Shown here: positions 1 through 11,681 of the stretch, in pieces
How the letters are laid out: every line of letters starts with the position of its first letter
How positions within the stretch are numbered: position 1 is the stretch's first letter
From: Epiperipatus broadwayi
Lineage: Eukaryota; Onychophora; Udeonychophora; Euonychophora; Peripatidae
Assembly (NCBI GenBank): GCA_028023455.1
Contig: JAQFVV010012441.1
Location: 3,903,911 to 3,967,910, forward strand
Reading direction: 5' to 3'
DNA length: 64,000 nucleotides
Program-made: the position numbers and the translations under genes
The notes under the pieces: generated by a model
What the model was told of the DNA's origin: nothing
What the model saw: the letters and a program-made list of their open reading frames with translations, nothing else
Database searches by the model: none

Positions 1-29
1 AAAAATATGGGTGTTTTTATTTGTAAAAG

Positions 30-365
30 TCGCTAGGGAATTACCATTCTACACATGTTCTGTATACATTTATAACATTTGAGGAATACTCTTGCTTTCC
101 AAACACAATATAAAGTCTTTTGAAAAGATAAGCTGAATCTACCATATCTTTTTTACCTGGAAGTATATGTATAGACAAATCTTGAGCAGTTACAAATGAA
201 AACGTGAAAATCTTAATTAATCGTTATTAATTCCATTCACTATGTCTTTATAAATAACATTTGCAAAATTTTAAAAATTTACTGCACACCAGTATTAGAT
301 GTAATATTAAACATATATAACAAGCCATTTATTTATCTAGCACTATGTTTAATTTGTAATAATCA
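30..365 (+). repeat. Diverged copy of the 23-24 kb repeat family
   Basis: This stretch lines up by eye with the repeat unit at 23237-23560: shared blocks include the run around 'aaagtctttt', the 'gggcaaatctt'-like block and 'tgcaaaattttc'-like block, in the same order and spacing. It is clearly older than the copies at 23-24 kb, with many substitutions and small indels. No coding frame is visible. Its class is unknown. Confidence 0.55.
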
Positions 366-380
366 TTGGGAAATACCTTG

Positions 381-1511
381 TTAAGTAGGAGTTTTCATTA
401 TAAAACCATGGAATTTATTATGATATAATTAAATGATTATGGTTCAAGAGATCTTATTATATTCGAGTATTAGAAGTGACAGAATTGAGCTGCATTTTAA
501 AGGCTTTTAACTCTTGAGTCCACTTCATTTCCACTTTACTAATCCAAGCAGAGCATAATATTCATTTAAAATAGTTAAACCCAATCTTTTCTTATTAATG
601 GCTCCTTGAAAATTCTTTTTCATACATTGTACCGTTTATAGCCATAAAATGTTTGTATTCATTATATCTGTAGTTATATTAACTTTATATATTGTAAGTA
701 TAAACAAATGTTCTAATAAACCAAGAAATAATTAATTTAAAATAATACTCACAAAAGTGCTTAAGATGTTTGCTTATGTATGCACTAGTATCTATATTTT
801 GATATTTGAATATTGACAAAACAGAAAGGAGTAAAACTGATGCTGTGAAGGATATGATGCTTTCATGTCACAACTTCATTCTTTAGTGCATAAGTCCATC
901 ATTTTCCAAAATATTAATGTGAGAGGAGGCTTTCTTTCAGATTATATAAGGAAAGAAATTCATGCAAGGATCATTATGAGTATTTATATAATTTCATAAC
1001 TTTTTCCTTAAATTAATAAACCACTTACCCTTATTTCCATAAAATTTGTAATTTACACAAAATTCAGAAAAATGCACTTTGTCCTTTTTTCCATGATGTT
1101 TTATGAAAGTACAAGTCATTGTTAACTTTAAATTAAACATTTGTTTATAGAGAGTACATGAGTAAAAGCACCTAAGATCATGCATCCTCTATAAGTAAAT
1201 GTGTAATTAAAAGTTAACACTGATCTGTACATTAATAAATATTCAGAGAAAGAAAAACAATTTGCATTTTTGTGAATTTAGTAAAAATCTTTTGATTTGT
1301 ATTTTTTCTTATACTGTTGACACATATGCCTTTTCCTATCATTATTTAATGTTTTTTTTGCATAATCCTATGTAACCCTTACCTTTTCTGGCCTGGAATT
1401 AATTTATTTAGAAAGTTTAATTTGTAAATATAGTTGTTAATAAATGTCAAATATGAATCATAAATATTGAAAATGAATGTTAGCTTTAAAATTAGTTAAC
1501 TGTGATGTTAC
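381..1511. other. AT-rich stretch, nothing recognised
   Basis: No coding frame longer than about 60 codons and no repeat structure that I can support. The sequence is AT-rich with short homopolymers and ends at the 4-bp duplication of the LTR element that follows. Confidence 0.6.
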
Positions 1512-1515
1512 ATAT

Positions 1516-2892
1516 TATAACGTTTTCCGTTTTGTTAGGCCTCTATACGCTAATATAAATTGCGCATGAGTTGATCAAGCTATGTCAAAAAGAAGAAAGT
1601 TGTATTTTGATTTCTATTAAAAACATAGCTATATTTCCTGATCAACTCGTCCTTATAATTGTTGAGAATTATGCTATCGACGACATCAGCTTTTAATTTA
1701 TTTGAAAGGCGCCAGAGTTCTGCAAGAACCCACTGAACTGTCACATAGCATCTCGAAAATTAAAAAGAAAATATATTTTTAAACTAATCGGTATTACATC
1801 ATACCGTAACGAGAATTATTTTTTTAAGATTATTATTCCTGGGTTTATTGAAACATATTGGCAAAGGTAAATTACGTTTTAAATCTCATTAGACTAATAA
1901 TAAAAAATAATAATTATTATTAATAATGCACAAATGAAAATTGGTATTAGAAATATTTTTATTCTAATAGATAAAAAATGTTTAAAGGAAATTATTAGTC
2001 AAATAAATTTGAGAGAACAGACTTAAATCAGACGTGAATCAATTAATAAAAAACAAATTTACAATTACAGTTCACTTCCAAATTTTTTCTAGAAAGTTAC
2101 TTAAAAATGAATGTCTCTTGCACAAGAAATTTAATGTCTCTATCGGGATTGTTTGAACATATTTTTAAGAATTGTTTGCAAACATTACTTTTGTCACAAT
2201 CAGGATAATGAAGCATAACTTACCGGTAAGTTTTAGTGAATTCACGATGGTTGTAGATAACTATGCATAGTTTTTCGGGGTTGAATTGAGCTCACGGCCT
2301 TTGATCATTAGTTGATCTTGCAGTCCATTTTCCTAGTCGGTCACGAAAGCTTTTCTGGTATACATCTTCAAGCACGATGTCTTCAGAAGCTCTGGTTCAC
2401 TCCGCCATGCTGAATTACTTCAGCGTAGAGTGATCTTGGATATATTATTGTTATCCAAGACCAACTAGAGAAATCAATGAACAAGACATTCTTCCAACCG
2501 AATCCCTCCTTTTTATACCCGAGGTCCAGTTTTTAGACTTCTGTGCATACTATTATCATGGCGTTTTTTGGTTCATAATCTTGTAGATTCTTTATAAAAT
2601 TTATGTTATAAAGTTCTCTTTTCTTATCAAGTTTTTCGGCCATCTTTAATTAGCCAAAATATTTTTACTTTCTCTTATCTTTTTTATTTTACTTTTGAAA
2701 TTCTTTTGTTCTCTCCAATTCTACTTTCATTTCTACTTACATAAAAAAAAACGAAAGAATAATTTAATTTTCATTGTACGTTATTTTTTTTTTAAAAAAA
2801 AATTAGTCCAAAAAAAATCTAAATTTACTTTTATTTTTTTTAGCTTTTACCAAATGCCAATATATTTGCAACCTATATAATTAAATGTTACA
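1516..2892 (-). repeat. 3' LTR of element 1
   Basis: Minus-strand LTR, about 1377 bp, near-identical to 3631-5008 with scattered substitutions and a few homopolymer length changes. A TATAAAA box with the minus-strand sense lies near 2515, followed downstream by a perfect palindrome around 2221-2230 (acttaccggtaagt), which is kept in both copies and in altered form in element 2. Confidence 0.85.
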
Positions 2893-3630
2893 ATACCACC
2901 AGTGCCCGGATGATGAGAATAAAATAGGGGTTTACACTAATTTTATTCTTAAGTTTTTAAATTCATATTCGTGTTTTGTTTTTTTTATGTAGTAGCGTGC
3001 TGATATATTCCGTAGATTCATTCACAAGCGATGTTTGGCTTTAACGTCCACTTTTAGGTCTAACATGGCGGGAATGGAAAATATTTCACATTCATTTGTG
3101 TCCTTTCCACTTTAATGTAATATTAACGATAATAAGCCCAAGTTATAAGCACTAACGAGCATTGCTCATCGTTTTGAGTCTTACAGGCTCGCAGCAACTT
3201 AGTCCAACTTGATCCACCTTCCCCTTTATTGGGATCCCTGCTAGAAATAGTCTGATGGGCATATAAAGGTGGTCTTATGTTAATATACTGCATACTAGGA
3301 CTCGGGGCTATGTTTTTCCCCTCTTCAGTAACCGCCTGCCTGGTCAAATACTTGTGATTTATGTCTACATCAGCCATGATCGTGTTTTATTTTAGACATA
3401 TCAAAAAAAATATACATACATTTTTTTCTTTCTCGAAGTCATATTAAAAAAATATTTTTTTATATTTTAATAATCAGAGTTTAATTAGTTAGTGAGTTTT
3501 TTTTAAAAAAAAAATTGCTATTTATTTTCCGGCTGTGAGTTTCTTTTGGGTCAACGTTGTAACGTTCTTTATCATTACAACTTATCTCAGGTTGTGGTAG
3601 TTAAATCAAAGCCCTAGTTGGGTAAGCCAT
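2893..3630 (-). other. Internal region of LTR element 1 with a short sense ORF
   Basis: The 738-bp internal region is too short for gag-pol. In the sense direction (minus strand) the primer-site-like TGGCTTACCC follows the 5' LTR after one base. An open frame of 84 codons runs from 3377 to 3123, starting MADVDINHKYL. No purine-rich tract is convincing at the 3' end. The corresponding part of element 2 (about 52077-52330) is alignable, including the start region, so this segment is shared by the family. Confidence 0.7.
3123..3377 (-). CDS. 84-codon ORF inside LTR element 1, function unknown
   Basis: The frame starts MADVDINHKYL and ends WAYYR. It lies in the sense direction of the LTR element, a few hundred bases after the primer-site candidate, where gag would begin in a complete retrotransposon. 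I see no zinc knuckle, signal peptide, membrane segment or enzyme motif. The homologous stretch of element 2 has GTG where this copy has ATG and carries frame breaks, so that copy cannot encode the same peptide. It could be the relic of a gag N-terminus, a small peptide kept by the family, or chance. Coding status is uncertain. Confidence 0.35.
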   Translation of the reverse strand: MADVDINHKYLTRQAVTEEGKNIAPSPSMQYINIRPPLYAHQTISSRDPNKGEGGSSWTKLLRACKTQNDEQCSLVLITWAYYR

Positions 3631-5008
3631 TATAACATTTTCCATTTTTTAGGCCTCTACATGCTAATATAAATTGCGTGCGAGTTGATCAAACTATGTC
3701 AAAAAGAAGAAAGTTGTATTTCGATTTCTATTAAAAACATAGCTATATTTCATGATCAACTCGACCTTACAATTGTTGAGAATTATGCTATCGATGACAT
3801 CAGCTTTTAATTTATTTGAAAGGTGCCAGAGTTCTGCAAGAACCCACTGAACTGTCACATAGCATCTTGAAAATTAAAAAGAAAAAATATTTTTAAACTA
3901 ATCGGTATTACATCATACCGTAACAAGAATTATTTTTTTTAAGATTATTATTCCTGGGCTTATTGAAGCATATTGGCAAAGGTAAATTATGTTTTAAATC
4001 TCATTAGACTAATAATAAAAAATAATAATTATTATTAATAACGCACAAATGAAAATTGGTATTAGAAATATTTTTATTCTAATAGATAAAAAATGTTTAA
4101 AGGAAATTATTAGTCAAATAAATTTGAGAGAACACACTTAAATCAGACATGAATCAATTAATGAAAAACAATTTTACAATTACAGTTCACTTCCAAATTT
4201 CTTCTAGAAAGTTACTTAAAAATGAATGTCTCTTGCACAAGAAATTTAATGTCTCTATCGGGATTGTTTAAACATATTTTTAAGAATTGTTTGCAAACGT
4301 TACTTTTGTCACAATCAGGATAATGAAGCATAACTTACCGGTAAGTTTTAGTGAATTCACAATGGTTGTAGATAACTATGCATAGTTTTTCAGGGTTAAA
4401 TTGAGCTCACAGCCTTTGATTATTAGTTGATCTTGCGGTCCATTCTCCTAGTCGGTCACGAAAGCTTTTCTGGTATACATCTTCAAGCACAATGTCTTCA
4501 GAAGCTCCAGTTCACTCCGCCATGCCGAATTACTTCAGCATAGAGTAATCTTGGATATATTATTGTTATCCAAGACCAACTAGAGAAACTAACGAACAAG
4601 ACGTTCTTCCAACCGAATCCCTCCTTTTTATACCCGAGGTCCAGTTTTAGGACTTCTGCGCATACTATTATCATGGCATTTTTGGTTCATAATCTTGTAG
4701 ATTCTTTATAAAATTTATGTTATAAAGTTCTCTTTTCTTATCAAGTTTTTCGGCCATCTTTAATTAGCCAAAATATTTTTACTTTCTCTTATCTTTTTTA
4801 TTTTACTTTTGGAATTCTTTTGTTCTCTCCAATTCTACTTTTATTTCTACTTACATAAAAAAAAAAAAACGAAAGAATAATTTAACTTTCATTGTACGTT
4901 TTTTTTTTTTTTAAAAAAATTAGTCCAAAAAAAATCTAAATTTACTTTTATTTTTTTAGCTTTTACCAAATGCCAATATATTTGCAACGTATATAATTAA
5001 ACGTTACA
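3631..5008 (-). repeat. 5' LTR of element 1
   Basis: Partner of 1516-2892, in the minus-strand sense the upstream LTR with its TATAAAA box near 4630. It differs from its partner by scattered substitutions and small indels in A/T runs, so the insertion is not fresh but is still easily recognised. Confidence 0.85.
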
Positions 5009-5012
5009 ATAT

Positions 5013-6588
5013 GAACTCTCATAAAGAAATTTTTTGTCATAACCAATTCATGATTAAATGCTTAACCTATGTTAATCTATCATAATGCCTTCCCCATCTT
5101 GAACACAAACTGCTTAATTGTGGTTTTAGTTATTTATGATTAAAAAAAGAACAATAAAATAATAAATATATTAGAAAGAATAAAAGAAAAATTAAATTTT
5201 TCTAAATTTTATTTTTAGTTCACGCAGACATTATAATTATGTAAATGACAAGAACAAACTTTTTATTCCCCCCCCCCTCCTCTTCATTATAAATTTGTTT
5301 TTTTTTTTAAGAACATAAATATAATTTTACTCTGTATAGTTTTGTATATGCAAACCTATCTATTATTTTTAAGTATTTACCATTGCTTAGGAATAGCCAA
5401 AATTAGTATTGATTTGTTTAGGTATAAAAAGACACCATGTATTTAAACACCAGCAAATAAAAATGTAGTTTAAATCAATTTAGATAAAATTAATATTCTA
5501 AATTGAAAGGTTTAAATTTAAACACTAAAGGTCGAATAAACAATTATTTCTTTACCATATTTGAAATTTTTATTGTGGCCACTTAATTTGGAATATTAAT
5601 TGTAATTCGGTTAATTTAAATTTCATAATTATTTATAGTTGTTTAAATATATGATATATTTATATATCCTGATAAATAAAATTAAAATGTAACTACTAAA
5701 TAATCATTCTTATTCTGAATATTATTAAGCAATTATAATTAATAATATAGTTTTTTATGAATTGTTTTAATGTTATATGGATATATAGTTCTTTGAATAT
5801 TTGTCCAAATAGTACTAAGCAGTGTGATTTTGTGCAAATACTTTATTTTGGAATATTTTATTAGTATATGAAAAGAGACTCATGTTAAATAATTACTTTA
5901 TTAATAATAGTATGCTAATTTTTATAGGTTGTATGTTAAAATTTTTAAAAAGCAAAAATTAAAGCAAATCAAAATAGTAAATTAATCTTCACTTTATTGA
6001 TTCTAATTCTATTATAATTTCTATAAATAAATTTTGGAATTCAGAATAATAAAGAAAAGAATTTCTCATTTTATAAATTTGATTGTATTATTTGCAGTAT
6101 TTTTATTGGTCAAGGTTTTTAAATGTTGGAAGTACAAAGACTGGAATTGATCTGTGCTAAACAAAACAAAGCACTAAACATAAATTTTTTAAAAAAGCTA
6201 TTATATAATAAATTTTACTATCAGTTTTCAAATGCCCTAATTTCATGTTATTTTTTAAATTGAACAGGAGGTATTCATTGACAGTACTTTCCTAACTATA
6301 TCTCTACTTTACAAAAATCAAATTAGTTTAATATACCAATGTCATACATGCATGTAGCATACACCTAAGTAATATTGATCCTCTGTTTTTTGTTTTTTTT
6401 TTGATATGTGATTTTTTTTTTTTTTTGTACTTTTTATATAAATATTATATTTATTAGTAAATCAAAAACTCACTCTTTTCTGGTTTATTGTAATATTATT
6501 TAAATGTTATTTACAATTCAGCTGAAAAGATAGAAGTTTATATAACTTAAACATTAATTTTAATTTTATTCATGCTAAGCATTCTTTT
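5013..6588. other. AT-rich stretch, nothing recognised
   Basis: No ORF of note. A run of ten C bases ending near 5278 is the only compositional oddity. No repeat boundary could be supported. Confidence 0.6.
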
Positions 6589-6664
6589 AACATATGCATG
6601 CTTTCAACATATGCATACTTCCAACATATGCATGATTTCAACATATGCATGCTTTCAACATAGT
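6589..6664. repeat. 17-bp minisatellite, about 4.5 units
   Basis: Four consecutive 17-bp units of the form aacatatgcatgctttc occupy 6589-6656, with a partial fifth. Each unit contains the palindromic core catatgcatg; the second and third units differ at one or two positions. Confidence 0.85.
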
Positions 6665-7493
6665 TATATCATATTCATAGCAATCTAAGTTTATTTGGTG
6701 TTCATGGCATTTATATTTTCTCAGTCATTAATTTAATGTTTAAATATATTCCATTTTATTCAACATTAATTAAATAGTCCATTTTCTTGAAAGAGGAATA
6801 CATGAATGTTTTTTTTATCTATAGCATTGTGATCCTTTGTAATTACCTAGGTCTGTTTGATCTTACATTTCCTGTCCTCTCTATACATACAGTTTCAGCC
6901 ATTGTTAAATGGAACTTATGGCCCAATTTTTATTCATGATCCATAAGTATGGATGTATATTTTTCATTCCTTTGTGCCCTATTATACAAGTATCTGAGCT
7001 GAGCTAGTCTAGCTGGTAAATTAGCATGCAATTCTCCATAAGATATAATATTACATATGGATTGGTTGCACTGAATTTTGTAAACAATTAGTGTGCCAAC
7101 TCTATAGGTAATTTATTCTTGAATTGTTTAATAATTTATATTTTTTGTAAGTAATTCTTGCTTCACAAAGTTTTCATTTTGTTTTCTAGCATGGAAAAAA
7201 CTAAGATGATTATATGTTATGATTTGAACAAAATGTTGGTCAATGACAACTTCCTTTTAAATGTTAAATATTTCAACTATCACTCTTTGATTTATATACA
7301 AATTTCAAATTGTTAAAGAAAATTAGACATTTGGATTTTTAAAAAGCATTACAAAAATTGCTTACAAATTCATACTTAGGGGGAAGGCTCCTATCATATT
7401 TTAGGACTATAGGAAGCCCTGAAGTTACTAATAATGATAATGGCAGTAATACAAATGACAAAAGACTCAAGGTAATTATTTTTGTTTTAAAAC
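6665..7493. other. AT-rich stretch, nothing recognised
   Basis: No coding frame or repeat that I can support between the minisatellite and the foldback element at 7494. Confidence 0.55.
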
Positions 7494-7717
7494 AGGCAAA
7501 ACTCTCCATACAGTAGTGCCATTCAGTGCAAGCCAGAGTAATCGATGGATGCCAGAAGAATTGTGCAGAATATCCCTTTCTAGTGCCTACTCATCCAATA
7601 TCTTCAGACTAGTACTCTGGCTTGCACTGAGTGGCACTACTGTATGAAGAGTTTTGCTTGTTTTAATAACAGTTATGAGCAAACATAAGAAATGGTGATC
7701 ATGTGATATTTTGTTTT
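7494..7717. mobile_element. Foldback element, family F1
   Basis: Inverted arms at about 7494-7560 and 7600-7670 share the cores caggcaaaactctcc and gtagtgcc, read in reverse complement in the right arm. The right end continues into tgatcatgtgatat, the outer terminus seen in complete F1 copies; the left outer end is missing or diverged. Other members lie at 20028, 20875, 21456 and 22871. No ORF, so any mobility would depend on an unknown enzyme. Confidence 0.75.
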
Positions 7718-9389
7718 ACTTTTGCAAATGCCTACTTGAAACAATAATTATACCATAAAACAACATTTTTCTAATTAGTGGTCCTATTTACCCTACACCA
7801 TGTTTATATTACAAAATTTCATGCAGCTATTATTGGGTTAAGATTTAAAAAATGTGCAGTTGTTTTCAAATTAATTTTAAGTATAAATTTTTACTGAATT
7901 TGATTTTTCTTTATTTTTTAAATATGTATATAAATATTTTAACATATACATTATATTTAATGTTTCACAGTTATATGATGTAAATAAAATAGTTTTTGAG
8001 TTAAACCATATGTTAGTTTTGGTTAATTCCCAATGTTTAATTGAAATAACATCTGCAATTGTCAAAGTTAACTTTTCAAAGAAAATCCTGTTAGATCTCA
8101 AGCAGTAACCAGATTGAGTGTGAAATAAAGAATGAGATGCTTTTTGAAAACAAGCAGTTTAAACCTTTTTCTTTTTTGAGATTAATTGTAAATGTCTGGT
8201 TTTAATATTGAATTTCTAAGCTGATAGTTGAATTGATTACTGAATGGCTGAATATTCTGCTTAATAGTATAGAAAATAAGTTTTTTCTTATATTTTTAAT
8301 CAACTTTTATAAAAAAAATATTGCTCAAAAGTTTATGAGAAGGCTGAGTTATGATCCATGGACCTTAAACTTCAGAAATTGCCACTGCAACATTGTACCA
8401 ACTCAATAAAACATTAATGAATTGTAGAATAATTAATGAAGAAAACAATCTTAAAGATTACAAAGTTATACGACATGACTTTTACGTTAAGAAATAAATT
8501 TCTTCTATGAAATAAATTTGGGCCAAATAAATATTTATTAAATATATTATTGCCTAGAGCAACAGTGGACAAATGTGATTCTCAGAAACGCATGCACTCT
8601 TTACTTTTATTATTTCAGATTTTTTTTTTTAATTGCACAAAAGTTTGTAATATGATAGAAATTTTTATCAAACATTTTTATTACTTATTTTATTACACAT
8701 TATATCATGTATGTATGTATATATTATTTTCAAATATATTGGCAAACTATCGTTAACAACATCCTATTACATGTACATATGGAATGATCATGTGCATATT
8801 TATAATTTGTGTAATTGTGGTTGTATATTTCAGTGATAGTTTCCCAATCAGCTAAATATCCTATTTCATATTTTTTCAAAAAACCTGTAAGTAGATTGTT
8901 TTATTAAGCAATTTAAACTTGTTTATGAGGTGTAATTTTTCCACAGCGCAAGCTTTCTAAAGAACGTGTGTACAAATTAAAAAAAAAAAAAATATCTTAA
9001 TTGTTTATAATTGAGATTCATGTTTTTTTTAAAACAATTATATAAAAAACCTCATGATAATAAAACTTGAAAGCATTTGCTTGATTTTGATGGAAATAAT
9101 TATAAAACAGACATTTAAAGAATTATCGGGAAAATATCAAACATAAATAAATATAATCCAAAATTGTTTTTAATTATTTTAGATTGTTTTTCTTTTTACT
9201 TCGTTTTAAGAAGCCCTGTTTCTTCAACAATTTGTTATGCCATTTGAGAATCTTTTAAAACAAAAATTAATATTTAGACATTTTAATTTTAATTAATTAC
9301 TTATTTATGTATTTTTTTCTGAATTTCAGACTATGGAAATAAATTAACTTAAATTTTTTGTTAACATGATCTCAGAAAATATCAAAAAA
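7718..9389. other. AT-rich stretch, nothing recognised
   Basis: Only short open frames of low-complexity composition. No repeats could be supported apart from short ATGT runs near 8710. Confidence 0.55.
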
Positions 9390-9735
9390 TGAATACGAAT
9401 AAGAAAATGAAAGCTTTCAGAAAGAATGGGTAGACATATCTGCTTTTATTGACAATAATGGAAAGTCATTGTGCTTTATTTGTAAAGTTACAATTGCAAA
9501 TTACAAAGTAAGCAATTTTAGTCACATTACGAAGTAAGTCATCCCCCTTTTCAAATCAACATCCACACAATTCAATATTGTGAACAGAAAAACTTAAGTC
9601 AATGCAATTAGGTGTTCATAAGCAACAAGTATTGTCACAAAGATGACAAACTCGATGAACCTAGATTTTTGATAGTTTGGAATATTGTTCATGCCAAACA
9701 CCTATATATAGAAGGAGAATTTATTATAAAAAAAT

Positions 9736-9960
9736 GTGGAAGTGGTTAAAGTTTTGGATCCAGATTATACAAAACTGCATAAATTAATAGCACAAATTTC
9801 TATGCTACTTTATACAACTGAGTGTCATATTAGTGAAATTAGTATAAATATTAAAAATGGTTTCGTGAGTAATTTAAAAAATTGTACAGCATCCAGTTTA
9901 GCTCTTGACTTGTCTACAGATTTTCAGGATGTTCTCCAATTGGCCATTTTTGTCTGCTAG
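9736..9960 (+). pseudogene. hAT transposase fragment, central region
   Basis: A 74-codon open segment of the decayed hAT transposase. Its SLALDLSTDFQDVLQL stretch matches the 'SLALDESTD..DTAQL' motif typical of GTF2IRD2-like hAT proteins; the E of the usual ES/EST is L here, which would affect the acidic motif. Confidence 0.75.
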
Positions 9961-10691
9961 ATATCTGCAGGTATAAATTTTAGAAAGAAATGTTAGACCT
10001 ACTAGCTATTACTGAAACAACTTCAGTATCAATGTAAAAAATGCACTTGATGAGGTAATGAACAGAGTTGAATTGCTTTGTGATAAACTTGTGTTGCAAC
10101 TGATGGAGCCTTTGCAATGATAGGGAAAAACCCAGGTCTTATTGATCTTTTAAACAACACTCCTAAATTTCATGATAGTGAAGTACTTAAAATACAATAA
10201 TGTGTGGATAATTGTTTTGCAGATTGTGAATTTAATTAGAACAAATGCCAAAACACACTGTCAATTTAAGAACTTTTTAGAAGAGTTAAATGATAAAACA
10301 GATGAATTGCCCAATAATCACTCCTTATAATCTGTTGTAAGGTTTATGTTTTGAGCTGTTTTGTGGAACTTCCAAATCCTATTATAACATTTTTAATAGA
10401 AAAAAAAATCCAGAATTATAAAATGAAATTTGGCTTTCTGACTTAATGTTCTTTACAGGCATTATGGGATATTTGCAAACACAATGATTAGTGATTTGTC
10501 ACAAACTGTATTTAGTTTTGAAGCTAAACTTCGGCTAGCTTTTTGTATATAATCTTAAGTTCAGAATATATAATCATCTTAATAGAAGTAAATGCAAATA
10601 TAATTAATATCAATGAAGAAAAATTAGACAAATATAAAAAAAAAATTGGAAGGATTACAAGTGGATTTAAAATGTACGTAGGTTTGAAGAT

Positions 10692-11045
10692 TTGAAAAGT
10701 TTTAAATCTACATTTTCATATTTCATGAACCCATTTATTAGTGAGATTATTGAAGATGGATTTCTAATTTCTGAAATAATATTTGTTAAAAGAACAGTTG
10801 GGGAATTAGGATTGTTAGAGATGAAAGAAAATCAGGCATTGCAAATGCACCACAAATCTAGTTCTCCAATTGAAATTTTGAAAACTTGTGCCAAAATCAA
10901 AATATTTACATTTAAAGAAACCTGTTTGCCATCTGATTTCAATTTTTGGGACATTTGCTGTGAATTATTGCATTCAACAATAAAGTTTGTGAAATCCAAA
11001 TATCGTTCACAATTGATGAATCAGCATCTCACAGAATTTCTGTAA
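10692..11045 (+). pseudogene. hAT transposase fragment, C-terminal dimerisation region
   Basis: A 117-codon open segment. It begins with the SFKSTFSYFMNPF part, equivalent to the 'FALFSSPF' part of relatives, and ends with FVKSKYRSQLMNQHL, equivalent to the conserved 'NKSKYRSRLTDEHL' at the end of hAT dimerisation domains. Confidence 0.75.
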
Positions 11046-11167
11046 CAGCTTTAACAAATTATATGCCAGATTTCAAAGATACTCACTAGATGGCGTTAGA
11101 AAAGAAAGGGATTGATAAAGAAATTAACAGTGTTTTCGTATGATAAATATGATGTAGCTAAAATTAT

Positions 11168-11591
11168 ATGGGAGTTGCAGTAACAGGGTTAACATATGGT
11201 AATGATGCATTATGTGTTAGTAAAGGGGTATTAGATTATTTAAAAAAAGTTCAAAGGGAAGTAAGAAGACATGCATTGGATACATATGTATGGACAGCAA
11301 GGGAGACAATTCAAGGAGAAAAGGGATGGTCAAGTTTTCATATGAGAGATGCAAAAAGTAAAAATGAAAATGTTTGGTAGATTGTAGTTTATGGATAATA
11401 AAAGAATAGCCAAAATAGTATTTAATTGGGTTATGACTAAAGGGCAGGTAACAAGATGGGTGAGAAAGGTAATGCGGTATGCAAAAGATTTGGATAAAGA
11501 ATTTATATCAGTATATTTGTACAAAAGATGGGATGATTGTGTTAAGAAGATTGTTGAGTGTTATAGTAGTAAGGAATGGAAAGAGCAATAG
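11168..11591 (+). pseudogene. Duplicate C-terminal piece of the I-like LINE
   Basis: Two short frames (11168-11380 and 11391-11591) repeat the middle of the 402-codon frame downstream (GLTYGNDAL, QREV, RWDDCVKKI). A 6-bp deletion near 11170 and a frame change near 11370 separate it from the downstream copy. Confidence 0.8.
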
Positions 11592-11681
11592 AAAGATTAG
11601 GAAGAGGGATAGAGATACCGTTAATAGGTAGTAAGGGAGTATATATTTTGTCAGGTCTTTTTTTTTGCAGATGATATATTT

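Larger units (their letters stand above)
1512..5012 (-). mobile_element. Complete non-autonomous LTR retrotransposon (element 1)
   Basis: Two direct repeats of about 1.38 kb (1516-2892 and 3631-5008) enclose only 738 bp. Read on the minus strand, each repeat begins TGTAACG or a one-base variant and ends in GTTATA, close to the TG...CA ends of LTRs. The 4-bp sequence ATAT flanks both ends (1512-1515 and 5009-5012), as expected for a target duplication. One base inside the 5' LTR (minus-strand sense) lies TGGCTTACCC, a plausible tRNA primer site since such sites begin TGG. No protease, reverse transcriptase or integrase is present, so movement would need enzymes from elsewhere. A second member at 50546-53961 shares LTR, primer site and internal sequence, which confirms the family. 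Its autonomous parent is not identified. Confidence 0.85.
9390..11060 (+). pseudogene. Decayed hAT transposase (GTF2IRD2/ZBED-like)
   Basis: Pieces of one protein appear in order across frames. First comes a BED-like zinc finger remnant (9400-9535) with the CFIC pair. Then 9736-9960 reads EVVKVLDPD ... SLALDLSTDFQDVLQLAIF, the catalytic-core region of GTF2IRD2/SCAND3-type hAT proteins. Next is a stretch containing VATDGAFAM (about 10090), matching the 'TDGAPAM' motif of that group, then a segment around 10270 equivalent to their 'RQFKALLEEL' part. The C-terminal dimerisation region lies at 10692-11045, ending SKYRSQLMNQHL. Many stops and frame changes interrupt it, so no active transposase is made. 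Terminal inverted repeats and the 8-bp target duplication were not found. An I-like LINE begins directly downstream. Confidence 0.8.

Noticed and set aside
1512-5012. A retrovirus-like provirus with coding genes
   Set aside because: The region between the LTRs is too short and no protease, polymerase, integrase or envelope motif is present.
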